From Streptomyces sp. YIM 130001 (lineage in GTDB: Bacteria; Actinomycetota; Actinomycetes; Streptomycetales; Streptomycetaceae), in NCBI RefSeq assembly GCF_003574445.1, contig NZ_KZ984577.1, positions 1-54,503 of the forward strand: DNA of 54,503 bases, read 5' to 3'. Position 1 is the first letter of the stretch, and every line of letters starts with the position of its first letter. The position numbers were made by a program, and so were the translations under genes. Positions 6,984 to 14,868 of the stretch are shown one piece after another. The notes beneath the pieces were generated by a model. The model was not told the origin of the DNA and did not search any database. It was given only the letters and a program-made list of their open reading frames with translations.

Positions 6984-8021
6984 GTGATCGTCTGGATCAA
7001 CGGTGCGTTCGGTGCGGGGAAGTCCACCGCCGCACGGGAACTGATCGACCTGATCCCGAACAGCACGCTCTTCGACCCCGAGATCGTCGGCAGCGGCCTG
7101 CCGTTGCTGCTCCCGCCGAAGCACCTCGACGAAGTCAGCGACTACCAGGATCTGCGGATCTGGCGACGGCTCGTCGTCGACACCGCGTCCGCGCTGCTCG
7201 CCGAGGTCGGCGGCGTCCTCGTGGTCCCCATGACCTTGCTGCGCCAGGAGTACCGGGACGAGATCTTCGGCGGCCTCGCCGCCCGGAGAATCGCGGTACG
7301 CCACGTGGCTCTCACCCCGGCGGAAACGATCCTGCGCAGCCGGATCGCCGACCGGGGAGTCGGATCCGGCATCGACGCCGAACTCCGCGTGCGCCAGTGG
7401 TCGTACGACCACATCGAGCCCTACCGCGCGGCCCTGGCCTCCTGGCTCAGCGCCGACGCACACCTCGTCGACAACAGCGCGATCACGCCGTACGAAACCG
7501 CCGAGCGCATCGCCGAATCGGTGCGGAGCGGGGACCGCGGCCGCTGCGACATCGTGCAGACACCCGAACCGACGGCCGAGACCCTGGCCGCCGGTGTGCT
7601 GCTCTTCGACGACGAGGACCGGGTGCTGCTCGTCGATCCCACCTACAAGGCAGGCTGGGAGTTTCCCGGCGGTGTCGTCGAACCCGGAGAGGCGCCTGCG
7701 CAGGCAGGCGTACGGGAGGTCGCAGAGGAAACCGGCATAGGGCTCGAGCGGACCCCGCGCCTGCTCGTGGCGGACTGGGAGCCACCGGTTCCGCCGGGAT
7801 TCGGCGGAATGCGCCTGATATTCGACGGCGGCCGCCTCGACGGCGCGGTCCGGGAACGTGTCCTGCTGCCCGGGCCGGAACTGCGCGGCTGCCGCTTCGT
7901 GACCGAACAGGAGGCGGTGAGCCTGCTGCCCCCGGTGCGGTACGAACGGCTCCGCTGGGCCCTGCGAGCCAGGGAGCGCGGAGCCGTTCTCTATCTCGAG
8001 GCAGGTGTGCCGGTCGCCTGA
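6984..8021 (+). CDS. P-loop kinase / NUDIX hydrolase fusion
   Basis: A 345-residue two-domain protein. The N-terminal half (residues 1 to about 180) is a P-loop NTPase of the TmrB/AAA-type small-molecule kinase kind: Walker A GAFGAGKST at 7-15, a DYQDLRIW segment, then LVVPMTLLRQEY and an Arg-rich lid. The C-terminal half (about 195-330) is a NUDIX hydrolase with box GGVVEPGEAPAQAGVREVAE plus ETGI at about 228-251, fitting Gx5Ex7REUxEExGU with one spare Gly. NUDIX enzymes cleave nucleoside diphosphates linked to another group. TmrB-like proteins are linked to tunicamycin resistance, but that role here is only a family analogy. GTG start with GAGGGGGA just upstream. The gene stands alone and ends at a strong hairpin. 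Confidence 0.85.
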   Translation: MIVWINGAFGAGKSTAARELIDLIPNSTLFDPEIVGSGLPLLLPPKHLDEVSDYQDLRIWRRLVVDTASALLAEVGGVLVVPMTLLRQEYRDEIFGGLAARRIAVRHVALTPAETILRSRIADRGVGSGIDAELRVRQWSYDHIEPYRAALASWLSADAHLVDNSAITPYETAERIAESVRSGDRGRCDIVQTPEPTAETLAAGVLLFDDEDRVLLVDPTYKAGWEFPGGVVEPGEAPAQAGVREVAEETGIGLERTPRLLVADWEPPVPPGFGGMRLIFDGGRLDGAVRERVLLPGPELRGCRFVTEQEAVSLLPPVRYERLRWALRARERGAVLYLEAGVPVA

Positions 8022-8051
8022 CGGAACCCCTGCTCGGACACACGGAGGAGT

Positions 8052-8085
8052 GCCCGGCGGGCCGGACGGCACCGGCCCGCCGGGC
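8052..8085. terminator. Strong bidirectional terminator
   Basis: GCCCGGCGGGCCGG (8052-8065) and CCGGCCCGCCGGGC (8072-8085) form a perfect 14-bp stem with a 6-nt loop between the convergent kinase/NUDIX and peptidase genes. The stem ends directly at the stop codon of the peptidase gene (8086-8088). Confidence 0.85.
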
Positions 8086-9444
8086 TCACTTCGAGGCGGC
8101 GTAGTTCTGCAGGAACAGCGCCTCGGTCACCGCGAGTCGGCTGAGTTCGGACGGCGAGACGCTCTCGTCCACCGCGTGGATCTGCGCCTCGGGCTCGCTC
8201 AGACCGATCAGCAGGATCTCCGCCTCCGGGTACAGCGAGTCCAGGGTGTTGCACAGCGGGATCGAACCGCCCTGGCCCGCGTACTGCATCTCCTCACCGG
8301 GATACGCGACCGCCATCGCCTCGGCCATCGCCGCGTACGCCGGACTCGTGGTGTCGGCGCGGAAGGGCTGGCCCTGACCGACTTGTTCGGTACGGATCCG
8401 GGCGCCCCACGGCGTGCGCGCCTCCAGATGCGCACGCAGCAGCCCGGTGGCCTCCGCGGCATCCGAACCGGGTGCGACGCGCAGGCTGACCAGCGCCTTG
8501 GCGCTCGCCTGAACCGACGGCGTGGCACCCGCCACGGGCGGGCAGTCGATGCCGAGCACTGTCACCGCGGGCCGCGCCCAGATACGGTCCGCCACCGTGC
8601 CCGAACCGATGAGTCCGACGCCTTCGTGAACCTTCGCGTCACCGCGGAAATCAGCCTCCTCGTACTGAAGGCCCTGCCAGGACTGATCGGCCTCGAGACC
8701 GTCCACCGTCGTCGAACCGTCCTCGGCGCGCAGCGAGTCCAGGACCCGGATCAGCGCGGCGAGGGCATCGGGTGCCGCGCCGCCGAACTGGCCCGAGTGC
8801 AGATTCCCGGCCAGTGTGTCGACCTCCACCCGCACCAGGGTCATGCCGCGCAATGTCGAGGTGACCGTGGGCAGGCCGACCCGGAAGTTGCCGCTGTCGC
8901 CGATCACGATCGAGTCGGCGCGCAGCAGTTCCGGGTGGGCCTCGGCGTACCGCTCGAGACCGCCGGTGCCCTGCTCCTCGGAGCCCTCGGCGATGAACTT
9001 CACGGTCACCGGGAGGCCGCCCTCGGCCTTGAGGGCGCGCAGCGCGAGCAGGTGCATGATGACGCCGCCCTTGCAGTCCGCCGAACCGCGGCCGTACCAG
9101 CGCCCGTCCCGTTCCGTGAGTTCGAACGGCGGCGTGGTCCACGCCTCCTCGTCGAGCGGGGGCTGTACGTCGTAGTGCGCGTACAGGAGAACGGTGGGGC
9201 TGCCCTCGGGGCCGGGGAGTACGCCGTAGACGGACTGGGTTCCGTCCGGGGTGTCCAGGAGGGCGACGTCCTCGAATCCCTCCGTGCGCAGGGCGTCGGC
9301 GACCCAGCGGGCAGCGCCTTCGCTCTCGCTCTTCGGGAACTGGGCGAAGTCCGCGACCGATTTGAAGGCGACGAGATCGGCGAGCTCCGCCTGGGCACGC
9401 GGCATCAGGGAGTCGACGGTCTCGGCGATCCGGTTCGAGGACAT
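8086..9444 (-). CDS. M20-family dipeptidase / metallopeptidase
   Basis: A 452-residue cytoplasmic zinc peptidase of the M20 family (carnosinase/dipeptidase branch). Visible motifs in order: HYDVQP with the first metal His, GRGSADCKGG with the bridging Asp, EGSEEQG with catalytic and metal Glu, GDSGN with the metal Asp, and IHAVDES with the C-terminal metal His. The dimerisation insert lies between. It should hydrolyse short peptides or N-blocked amino acids. The ATG at 9444 is chosen over the GTG at 9450 because the AAGGAG site is only 1 nt from the GTG but 7 nt from the ATG. It is divergent from the flavoprotein gene and convergent with the kinase/NUDIX gene. Confidence 0.92.
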   Translation of the reverse strand: MSSNRIAETVDSLMPRAQAELADLVAFKSVADFAQFPKSESEGAARWVADALRTEGFEDVALLDTPDGTQSVYGVLPGPEGSPTVLLYAHYDVQPPLDEEAWTTPPFELTERDGRWYGRGSADCKGGVIMHLLALRALKAEGGLPVTVKFIAEGSEEQGTGGLERYAEAHPELLRADSIVIGDSGNFRVGLPTVTSTLRGMTLVRVEVDTLAGNLHSGQFGGAAPDALAALIRVLDSLRAEDGSTTVDGLEADQSWQGLQYEEADFRGDAKVHEGVGLIGSGTVADRIWARPAVTVLGIDCPPVAGATPSVQASAKALVSLRVAPGSDAAEATGLLRAHLEARTPWGARIRTEQVGQGQPFRADTTSPAYAAMAEAMAVAYPGEEMQYAGQGGSIPLCNTLDSLYPEAEILLIGLSEPEAQIHAVDESVSPSELSRLAVTEALFLQNYAASK

Positions 9445-9614
9445 GGGCACGCTCCTTGTGGGTGCGACGTTGTACCTGTGTGGACGTCGTCCGCGCGCCT
9501 GTGTGCGCAGGGCGAACGCGCTGCCGATCTTCCCACAGGCGGGTGCGGCAGCGGCCGCCCGTAGGATGCCGTGGACAGTGGCGTGAATCAGCTGGATCGG
9601 AGCAGCAGCCCATC

Positions 9615-10994
9615 GTGAGCAGCGAGAATTCGAGCGAGAACCCGGCGGACGAGAGCAGCGAGGTGTGGGACGTCGTCGTGGTCGGTGCCGGCCCGGCGGG
9701 AGCCTCGGCGGCCAACGCCGCGGCGGTGGCGGGCAGACGCGTCCTGATCCTGGAGAAGGCCGAACTGCCGCGCTACAAGACCTGCGGCGGTGGGATCGTC
9801 GGACTCTCGCGCGATGCGCTGCCGCCCGGGTTCCAACTGCCCCTGCAGGACCGGGTGCATGCGGTGACGTTCTCCCTCGACGGCCGCTTCGCCCGCACCC
9901 GCCGGTCGCGCCGGATGCTCTTCGGCCTGATCAACCGGCCCGAGTTCGACCAGGGGCTGGTCGAGTCCGCGCTGAAGGCCGGGGCCGAACTGCGCACGGG
10001 CGTCACGGTCTCCGGGGTCGAGCAGCACGGCAGGTCCGTGCCCGACCGGCGGACGGTGGCGATCCAACTGTCCGGAGGCGAGACGGTACTGGCCCACGCG
10101 GTGATCGGCGCGGACGGCAGCGCCAGCCGCATAGGGTCACACGTCGGAGTCAAGCTCGACCAGGTGGACCTCGGACTCGAGGCGGAGATCCCGGTGCCCG
10201 AGGCGGTCGCGGAGGACTGGGCCGGGCGCGTGCAGATCGACTGGGGCCCCATGCCCGGGAGTTACGGCTGGGTCTTCCCGAAGGGGGACACCCTCACCGT
10301 CGGTGTCATCTCGGCGCGGGGCGACGGCGCCGCCACCAAGCAGTACTTGGAGGACTTCGTCGCCCGTCTCGGTCTCGCCGGCTTCGAACCGCGCATCTCC
10401 TCCGGTCACCTCACCCGCTGCCGCAGCGACGATTCACCGCTGTCGCGCGGGCGGGTGCTGGTGTGCGGGGACGCCGCCGGCCTGCTCGAACCGTGGACCC
10501 GGGAGGGCATCTCCTACGCGCTGCGCTCGGGCCGGCTCGCGGGGGAGTGGGCGGTCCGGATCGCCGAGTCGCAGGACGCGGTGGACGCGCGGCGCCAGGC
10601 GCTCAACTACGCCTTCGCCATCAAGGCCGGACTCGGCGTGGAGATGAGTATCGGTCGGCGCATGCTGTCGGCGTTCGAGCGGCGCCCGGGAATGCTGCAC
10701 GCAGCCCTCACCGGCTTCCGACCGGCGTGGAACGCCTTCGCGCGCATCACCCGCGGCTCCTACTCGCTGACCGAACTGGTCCGTACGCACCCGATGGCCC
10801 GGCGGGCCGTCGGCGCGCTCGACCGCCGGGTGGAGCCGGACGCCGCGGAGCGCGGGGATGCGAGCGGAACGGATGCGCGGGGCGCGGATGCCTCGGAGAC
10901 GCAGCACACCGGCCCGGGCGCCCCGGACGGCCCGGATTCGGGAGGTGCCGGATCGGATGTGGCGGGCTCGGACTCGCGGGGGAGGGGCGCGTAG
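9615..10994 (+). CDS. Geranylgeranyl reductase family FAD oxidoreductase (MenJ-like)
   Basis: A 459-residue flavoprotein. The N-terminal dinucleotide-binding motif is VVVVGAGPAGASAA; the family signature LPRYKTCGGG follows, then GADGSASRIG and the FAD-ribityl motif CGDAAGLLEPWTREGI. The family saturates isoprenoid double bonds: chlorophyll or lipid geranylgeranyl groups, and menaquinone in mycobacterial MenJ. In Streptomyces a menaquinone or other prenyl substrate is likely, but the sequence does not prove it. GTG start. After residue about 405 the protein ends in an Asp/Gly/Ala/Ser-rich low-complexity tail that looks disordered and reads into a hexanucleotide repeat just after the stop. It converges on the nitroreductase gene. 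Confidence 0.87.
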   Translation: MSSENSSENPADESSEVWDVVVVGAGPAGASAANAAAVAGRRVLILEKAELPRYKTCGGGIVGLSRDALPPGFQLPLQDRVHAVTFSLDGRFARTRRSRRMLFGLINRPEFDQGLVESALKAGAELRTGVTVSGVEQHGRSVPDRRTVAIQLSGGETVLAHAVIGADGSASRIGSHVGVKLDQVDLGLEAEIPVPEAVAEDWAGRVQIDWGPMPGSYGWVFPKGDTLTVGVISARGDGAATKQYLEDFVARLGLAGFEPRISSGHLTRCRSDDSPLSRGRVLVCGDAAGLLEPWTREGISYALRSGRLAGEWAVRIAESQDAVDARRQALNYAFAIKAGLGVEMSIGRRMLSAFERRPGMLHAALTGFRPAWNAFARITRGSYSLTELVRTHPMARRAVGALDRRVEPDAAERGDASGTDARGADASETQHTGPGAPDGPDSGGAGSDVAGSDSRGRGA

Positions 10995-11003
10995 GCCCTG
11001 AGC

Positions 11004-11033
11004 GTGGGTGTGGGTGTGGGTGTGGGTGCGGGT
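11004..11033. repeat. GTGGGT hexanucleotide repeat
   Basis: Four exact GTGGGT units and a fifth GCGGGT unit run in tandem between the stop of the flavoprotein gene and the end of the nitroreductase gene. Probably slippage-derived; no function visible. Confidence 0.8.
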
Positions 11034-11055
11034 GGCGGCGCGGGCCGAGGCGTCG

Positions 11056-11517
11056 TCACCCGGTGGGCGTGATGCGGAAGACGGGGTGGTCGGGAAGGGA
11101 CGCCAGGATCTCCGCGTCCGTCGACTTCGCGGTCACGCCCTTGAAGTAGCCGTTGACCTCCCAGCCCCAGCGCTTGAGGTAGGCGCGGATGAGCCTGACC
11201 TTGGCCTGGTCGTCGGGGATCTCGACCGCGGTGAAGCTGCGCACCTTGCGGCCCGTGCGCAGCTCGCCGCCACCTGCGGCGCGCATGTTGCGCACCCACT
11301 GCGAGTGGCCCCGGGCCGAGACCAGGTACTGGTCGCCCTCGTACGTGTGCGGATTGACCGGGATCCGCTGCAGGTTGCCGCTCTTGCGGCCGCGTACGGA
11401 GAGTTCCGCGGAGCCGAGCAAGCTCACGCCGTGCCGGGCGAGCCAGCCGATGGAGTTGTTGAGTCGAGTGGCCAGCGGACCGGCCTGCAGGTAGTACGGC
11501 TGAGCGGGCTGCGACAT
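11056..11517 (-). CDS. F420-dependent nitroreductase / quinone reductase family protein (Ddn-like)
   Basis: A 153-residue protein of the deazaflavin-dependent nitroreductase family (split beta-barrel). Typical elements: GLxARHG-like start (WLARHGVSLLGSAELSVRGRKSG), then RIPVNPHTYEGDQYLVSARG and QWVRNMRAAGGGELRTGRK. Related mycobacterial proteins (Ddn) use F420H2 to reduce quinones or nitro compounds. Start ATG at 11517 with AGGAG 7 nt upstream. It is divergent from a TetR-family gene, and the whole space between them is filled by the phased palindrome array, so it is very likely repressed by that TetR protein. Confidence 0.87.
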   Translation of the reverse strand: MSQPAQPYYLQAGPLATRLNNSIGWLARHGVSLLGSAELSVRGRKSGNLQRIPVNPHTYEGDQYLVSARGHSQWVRNMRAAGGGELRTGRKVRSFTAVEIPDDQAKVRLIRAYLKRWGWEVNGYFKGVTAKSTDAEILASLPDHPVFRITPTG

Positions 11518-11595
11518 GGCGGACTCCTGTGGGCGCGGTCGACTGGTGAAGGACGGGCGGTGCGATGCCGGTCCCGTGGATCCGGGGCCGGCGGT

Positions 11596-11961
11596 GAGCG
11601 GTGCTCCGGCGTGCGAGCGGTGCTCCATTGGTCAGTGGGGGTCCGAGACGTGAGCGGCGCTCCGAGACGTGAGCGCTGTTCCCCGGTGCGAGCGGTGCTC
11701 CGGTGCGTGAGCGTCGCTCCATGGCGTGACTGGTGATCTGAATCGAGAGCAGTGCTCCGAAATGTGAGCACCGCTCTCGCTCCGCTTGGCTCGAGTCTGG
11801 CACGGGAGGGTGCTCCAAAGCAAGAGCAGTGCTCTCGGTTTGGAGCACCGCTCTCAGAATGGAGTGCCTGATCTCGCGCGAGAGCGCCTGTGAGAGCACC
11901 GCTTCCGGGGGCGAGCAATGCCCTACTCCGAGAGCGCCGCTCACGTTTTGGAGCAGTGCTC
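11596..11961. repeat. Array of about 15 GAGCnnnGCTC palindromes at 19-bp phase (operator array)
   Basis: Eleven-base palindromes of type GAGC-nnn-GCTC begin at 11596, 11615, 11652, 11690, 11709, 11747, 11766, 11824, 11843, 11932 and 11951. Degenerate copies begin at 11671, 11805, 11894 and 11913. Neighbouring starts are almost always 19 bp or a multiple of 19 apart; the slips are 37 bp (11615 to 11652), 39 bp (11766 to 11805) and 51 bp (11843 to 11894). Centres are mostly GGT, AGT and ACC. Two units (11747, 11824) are flanked to AGAGCAGTGCTC. The array fills the nitroreductase-TetR intergenic region, and the last unit touches the TetR promoter. Best reading: tandem operators for the adjacent TetR protein. 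Confidence 0.85.
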
Positions 11962-11995
11962 TTGTTTGCAGGGCCTGATCTGGCACACTCGCCCC

Positions 11996-12718
11996 ATGAC
12001 CAGCACCGCAGGAGGCCCCACGCCCGGAGCGAGGGCCCGAGCCCGTATCGAGGTAACCGCGTCCATCAAGGACGAGGCGCGCAAGCAACTGGCCGTCGGG
12101 GGCGGGGCGAAGTTGTCCCTGCGCGCCGTCGCGCGTGAACTCGGCATGGTGTCCTCCGCTCTCTACCGCTACTACCCGAGCCGCGACGACCTGCTCACCG
12201 CGTTGATCGTCGACGCCTACGACTCGATCGGCGAAGCCGCCGAGCGGGCCGAGCGGAAGGCGAGCGCCGCCGAGGAGACCCCGGCACGCACCTGGGTCGC
12301 TGTCTGTAGCGCGGTACGGCAGTGGGCCCTGGCCAGACCGCACGAGTACGCGCTCATCTACGGCTCCCCGGTGCCGGGGTACGCCGCACCGCAGGACACC
12401 GTCGGACCGGCCGCGCGGGTCGCACGGGTACTGATCGGCATCACCCTCGAGGCGTACGAGGGCCCCGGCCTCGCCGTGGCACGACTCCCCGTGGAGGCGC
12501 GCCCCGAAGCGGAGCGGATCGCTGCCGACATCGTCCCGGAGTTGCCGCCGGCCGCGGCAGCGGTGCTGGTCGGAGCGTGGGCGCAACTGTTCGGCCTGGT
12601 GTCGTTCGAGGTGTTCGGGCACTTCCACGGGGTGGTCGAGGACCGTGCGACGTTCTTCGAGCTGAGTGTCGCCCAACTTGCCCAGGACGTAGGCCTTGTG
12701 TACCCGGGGCCGCGCTGA
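11996..12718 (+). CDS. TetR-family transcriptional regulator (WHG-type C-terminus)
   Basis: A 240-residue regulator. The N-terminal TetR helix-turn-helix is at about residues 40-66 (LSLRAVARELGMVSSALYRYYPSR, split by the turn). The C-terminal ligand domain begins around residue 100 (WVAVCSAVRQWALARPHEYALI, with the family's RPHEYALIYG segment) and resembles the WHG-type TetR C-terminal domain. No good ribosome-binding site precedes the ATG at 11996. A weak CACACT box 6 nt upstream and TTGTTT 16 nt before that suggest a leaderless start directly next to the last palindrome of the array. It probably represses itself and the divergent F420-type reductase; the ligand is unknown. Confidence 0.9.
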   Translation: MTSTAGGPTPGARARARIEVTASIKDEARKQLAVGGGAKLSLRAVARELGMVSSALYRYYPSRDDLLTALIVDAYDSIGEAAERAERKASAAEETPARTWVAVCSAVRQWALARPHEYALIYGSPVPGYAAPQDTVGPAARVARVLIGITLEAYEGPGLAVARLPVEARPEAERIAADIVPELPPAAAAVLVGAWAQLFGLVSFEVFGHFHGVVEDRATFFELSVAQLAQDVGLVYPGPR

Positions 12719-12828
12719 CGCGTCGGAGCTCCGGCCGACGGAGTGGGGTGGGTGGCGGGTACCGGTACTCCCCGCGGAGTAGGCGTGATCACTGCGCCGG
12801 GCTGACGCTGGTGAGGCAGGGTCGCCGC

Positions 12829-12834
12829 TAGCGT
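12829..12834 (+). promoter_or_regulatory. -10 box of a probably leaderless mRNA (histidine kinase gene)
   Basis: TAGCGT ends 7 nt before the ATG at 12842, the distance expected when the start codon is at the transcription start. No Shine-Dalgarno-like sequence precedes the ATG, and no clear -35 box is seen. Confidence 0.45.
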
Positions 12835-12841
12835 TGGCGGT

Positions 12842-14098
12842 ATGGATGAGCAGCAGGGACGCGGTGCCGGCATGGCCCGGTGGCGGGGCGGACCGCCGTG
12901 CCGCCGACCCGACACTCCGGGGCTGCGGCGCTGGGAGGAGGTCAGGTCGGATCCGGGGCGGCTGCCCTGGCGGACCACGGCGCTGCTCGCGGTGTTCGTG
13001 CAGGTGGGCACGTCGTTCGCGGCGCACGATCAGACCGGCGGCGGCCGTGTGGATCTGGACCTCTGGGCGCGGGCCCTGCTCCTGATCGGCAGTGCACTGC
13101 TGTTGTTCCGTCATCGGATGCCGGTGGTCGTGGCTTACGGCACGGCGGCGTCGGCGCTGGTGTATCTGGCCGCGGGATACCCGTACGGGCCGGTTTTCCT
13201 GACCGTCGCGCTCGGCTGCTTCGCCGCGATCGTCGCGGGCCGGCGCCGCGCGGCCTGGGGGGCGATCGGACTCTTGTGGGCGGGGCACCTGCTGGTGAGC
13301 CACTGGCTGTACCGATGGCTGCCGCCGGACGGGGACGGTCCGTACGGCTGGGGCCAGGAACTGGGCGTGGTCATCTGGGTGGTGGCGATCATCGCAGTGT
13401 CCGAACTCGCCCACAGCCGCCGCGAACAGTGGGCCAAGGAACGGATCGAGCGGGAGCGGGCGGCCGCACGGCGTGCCGACGAGGAACGCCTGCGCATCGC
13501 CCGCGAGCTGCACGACGTACTGGCGCATTCGATCTCGGTGATCAATGTGCAGGCGGGCGTCGGCCTGGCGCTCCTGGACAGCGACCCCGAGCAGGCCCGT
13601 GCGGCGCTCACCACCATCAAGTCCGCCAGTAAGGAGGCCCTGGGGGAGGTCCGGCAGGTGCTGGACACGCTGCGGACCCCGGGCGACGCCCCGCGCGCAC
13701 CCGCTCCCGGCCTCGACCGGCTTCCGGAACTCGTCGAGCAGGCGGCCGGCGCCGGCCTCACGGTCGAAGTGACCACCGAGGGCGAGCGCATCGCCTTGGC
13801 TCCGGGCGCCGACCTCGCCGCCTTCCGCATCGTCCAGGAGGCGTTGACGAACGTGGTGCGGCACTCCGGTTCGCGCCGTGCTCGCGTGCGGGTGCACTAC
13901 GCGGGCGGCGGCCTCGATCTGCAGATCGACGACGACGGTCCGGCGACCCGCGCCGACGCGGGTGGTTCCGGCAACGGACTCGCCGGAATGCGGGAGCGCG
14001 CGGCGGCCCTCGGTGGCACGATCGAAGCCGGTCCGCGGCCCGAAGGCGGCTTCCGGGTACGGGCCGCACTGCCGAAGACGCCCAAGGCCACGCCCTGA
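12842..14098 (+). CDS. Sensor histidine kinase (NarL-type partner, HisKA_3)
   Basis: A 418-residue membrane kinase. An N-terminal sensor part with about five hydrophobic segments (residues 45-190) shows no large outside domain. It is followed by a basic linker and the HisKA_3 dimerisation helix with the phosphorylated His224 in RIARELHDVLAHSISV. The HATPase domain holds the N box EALTNVVRHSG, a DDDGP box (D box) and GNGLAGMRERAAALGG. Kinases of this type pair with NarL/LuxR response regulators, and one follows 78 nt downstream. With so little extracytoplasmic sequence, the signal is probably sensed in or at the membrane. The target genes are not evident from the neighbourhood. Confidence 0.92.
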   Translation: MDEQQGRGAGMARWRGGPPCRRPDTPGLRRWEEVRSDPGRLPWRTTALLAVFVQVGTSFAAHDQTGGGRVDLDLWARALLLIGSALLLFRHRMPVVVAYGTAASALVYLAAGYPYGPVFLTVALGCFAAIVAGRRRAAWGAIGLLWAGHLLVSHWLYRWLPPDGDGPYGWGQELGVVIWVVAIIAVSELAHSRREQWAKERIERERAAARRADEERLRIARELHDVLAHSISVINVQAGVGLALLDSDPEQARAALTTIKSASKEALGEVRQVLDTLRTPGDAPRAPAPGLDRLPELVEQAAGAGLTVEVTTEGERIALAPGADLAAFRIVQEALTNVVRHSGSRRARVRVHYAGGGLDLQIDDDGPATRADAGGSGNGLAGMRERAAALGGTIEAGPRPEGGFRVRAALPKTPKATP

Positions 14099-14176
14099 CG
14101 CCCCACCGGAGCGCGTGACCGACCGGACCGAACCGCTACGCATCGCACCGCCCCGGTGACGAAGGAGAGCCGAGAA

Positions 14177-14842
14177 GTGATCCGCGTACTGCTCGCCGAC
14201 GACCAGTCCCTGGTACGGGCCGGATTCAAGGCGCTCCTCGACGCGCAGCTCGACATCGAGGTGGCCGCCGAGGCCTCCGACGGCGCCGAGGCCGTCCGTC
14301 TCGTACGCGAACTGCGCCCGGACGTCGTCCTCATGGACATCCGCATGCCCCGGCTCGACGGACTCGCCGCCACTCGGGAGATCACCGACGACTCCGCTCT
14401 CGAGGCGGTGAAGGTGGTGATGCTGACGACGTTCGAGCTCGACGAGTACGTCTTCGAGGCGATCCGCTCGGGCGCGTCCGGGTTCTTGGTGAAGGACACG
14501 GAACCGGACGAACTCCTGCGCGCGGTGAGGGCGGTGGTCGAAGGCGACGCCCTGCTGTCGCCCGGGGTGACCCGACGTCTGATCGGCGAGTTCGCCGCGC
14601 GCTCGAAGGAGCCGTCCGCGGCTGCGGCCCTGGGTGAACTCACCGAGCGGGAACGGGAGGTGATGGCACTCGTCGGCATCGGCCTGTCGAACGAGGAGAT
14701 CGCCGGCCGCCTCGTGGTCAGCCCGCTCACCGCCAAGACCCACGTCAGCCGCACCATGATCAAGCTGGGTGCCCGCGACCGCGCCCAACTTGTCGTCCTC
14801 GCGTACGAGTCGGGCCTCGTCCGCCCCGGATGGTTGGGCTGA
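14177..14842 (+). CDS. NarL/LuxR-type response regulator
   Basis: A 221-residue response regulator. The receiver domain begins VIRVLLADDQ with the acidic pocket, phosphorylated Asp54 in VVLMDIRMP, and the conserved Lys in FLVKDTEP. The C-terminal LuxR helix-turn-helix covers about residues 158-215 (LTEREREVMALVGIGLSNEEIA). The GTG at 14177 is preferred over 14156 because AAGGAG (14162-14167) lies 9 nt before it. It is the cognate partner of the histidine kinase just upstream and is probably co-transcribed with it. Confidence 0.93.
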   Translation: MIRVLLADDQSLVRAGFKALLDAQLDIEVAAEASDGAEAVRLVRELRPDVVLMDIRMPRLDGLAATREITDDSALEAVKVVMLTTFELDEYVFEAIRSGASGFLVKDTEPDELLRAVRAVVEGDALLSPGVTRRLIGEFAARSKEPSAAAALGELTEREREVMALVGIGLSNEEIAGRLVVSPLTAKTHVSRTMIKLGARDRAQLVVLAYESGLVRPGWLG

Positions 14843-14868
14843 TCACGGGCCCGCGCAGGCGTGCTCCG

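Noticed and set aside
6424..6987. Plus-strand open frame before the kinase/NUDIX gene
   Set aside because: Arg/Pro-rich shadow sequence without a start signal; it runs into the real gene's start in another frame.
9444..9614. Start of the M20 peptidase at the upstream GTG (9450)
   Set aside because: It is only 1 nt from the GGAG site, too close for initiation; the ATG two codons later is well spaced.
11596..11961. CRISPR array
   Set aside because: Units are 11-bp palindromes at 19-bp phase, so there is no room for 30-bp spacers, copies are degenerate, and no cas genes are near.
10760..14788. A single minus-strand open frame of more than 1300 codons
   Set aside because: It lies opposite the flavoprotein C-terminus, TetR, histidine kinase and response regulator genes, whose domains are clear, and it crosses the palindrome array. 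Its length comes from high GC and few stops in that frame.
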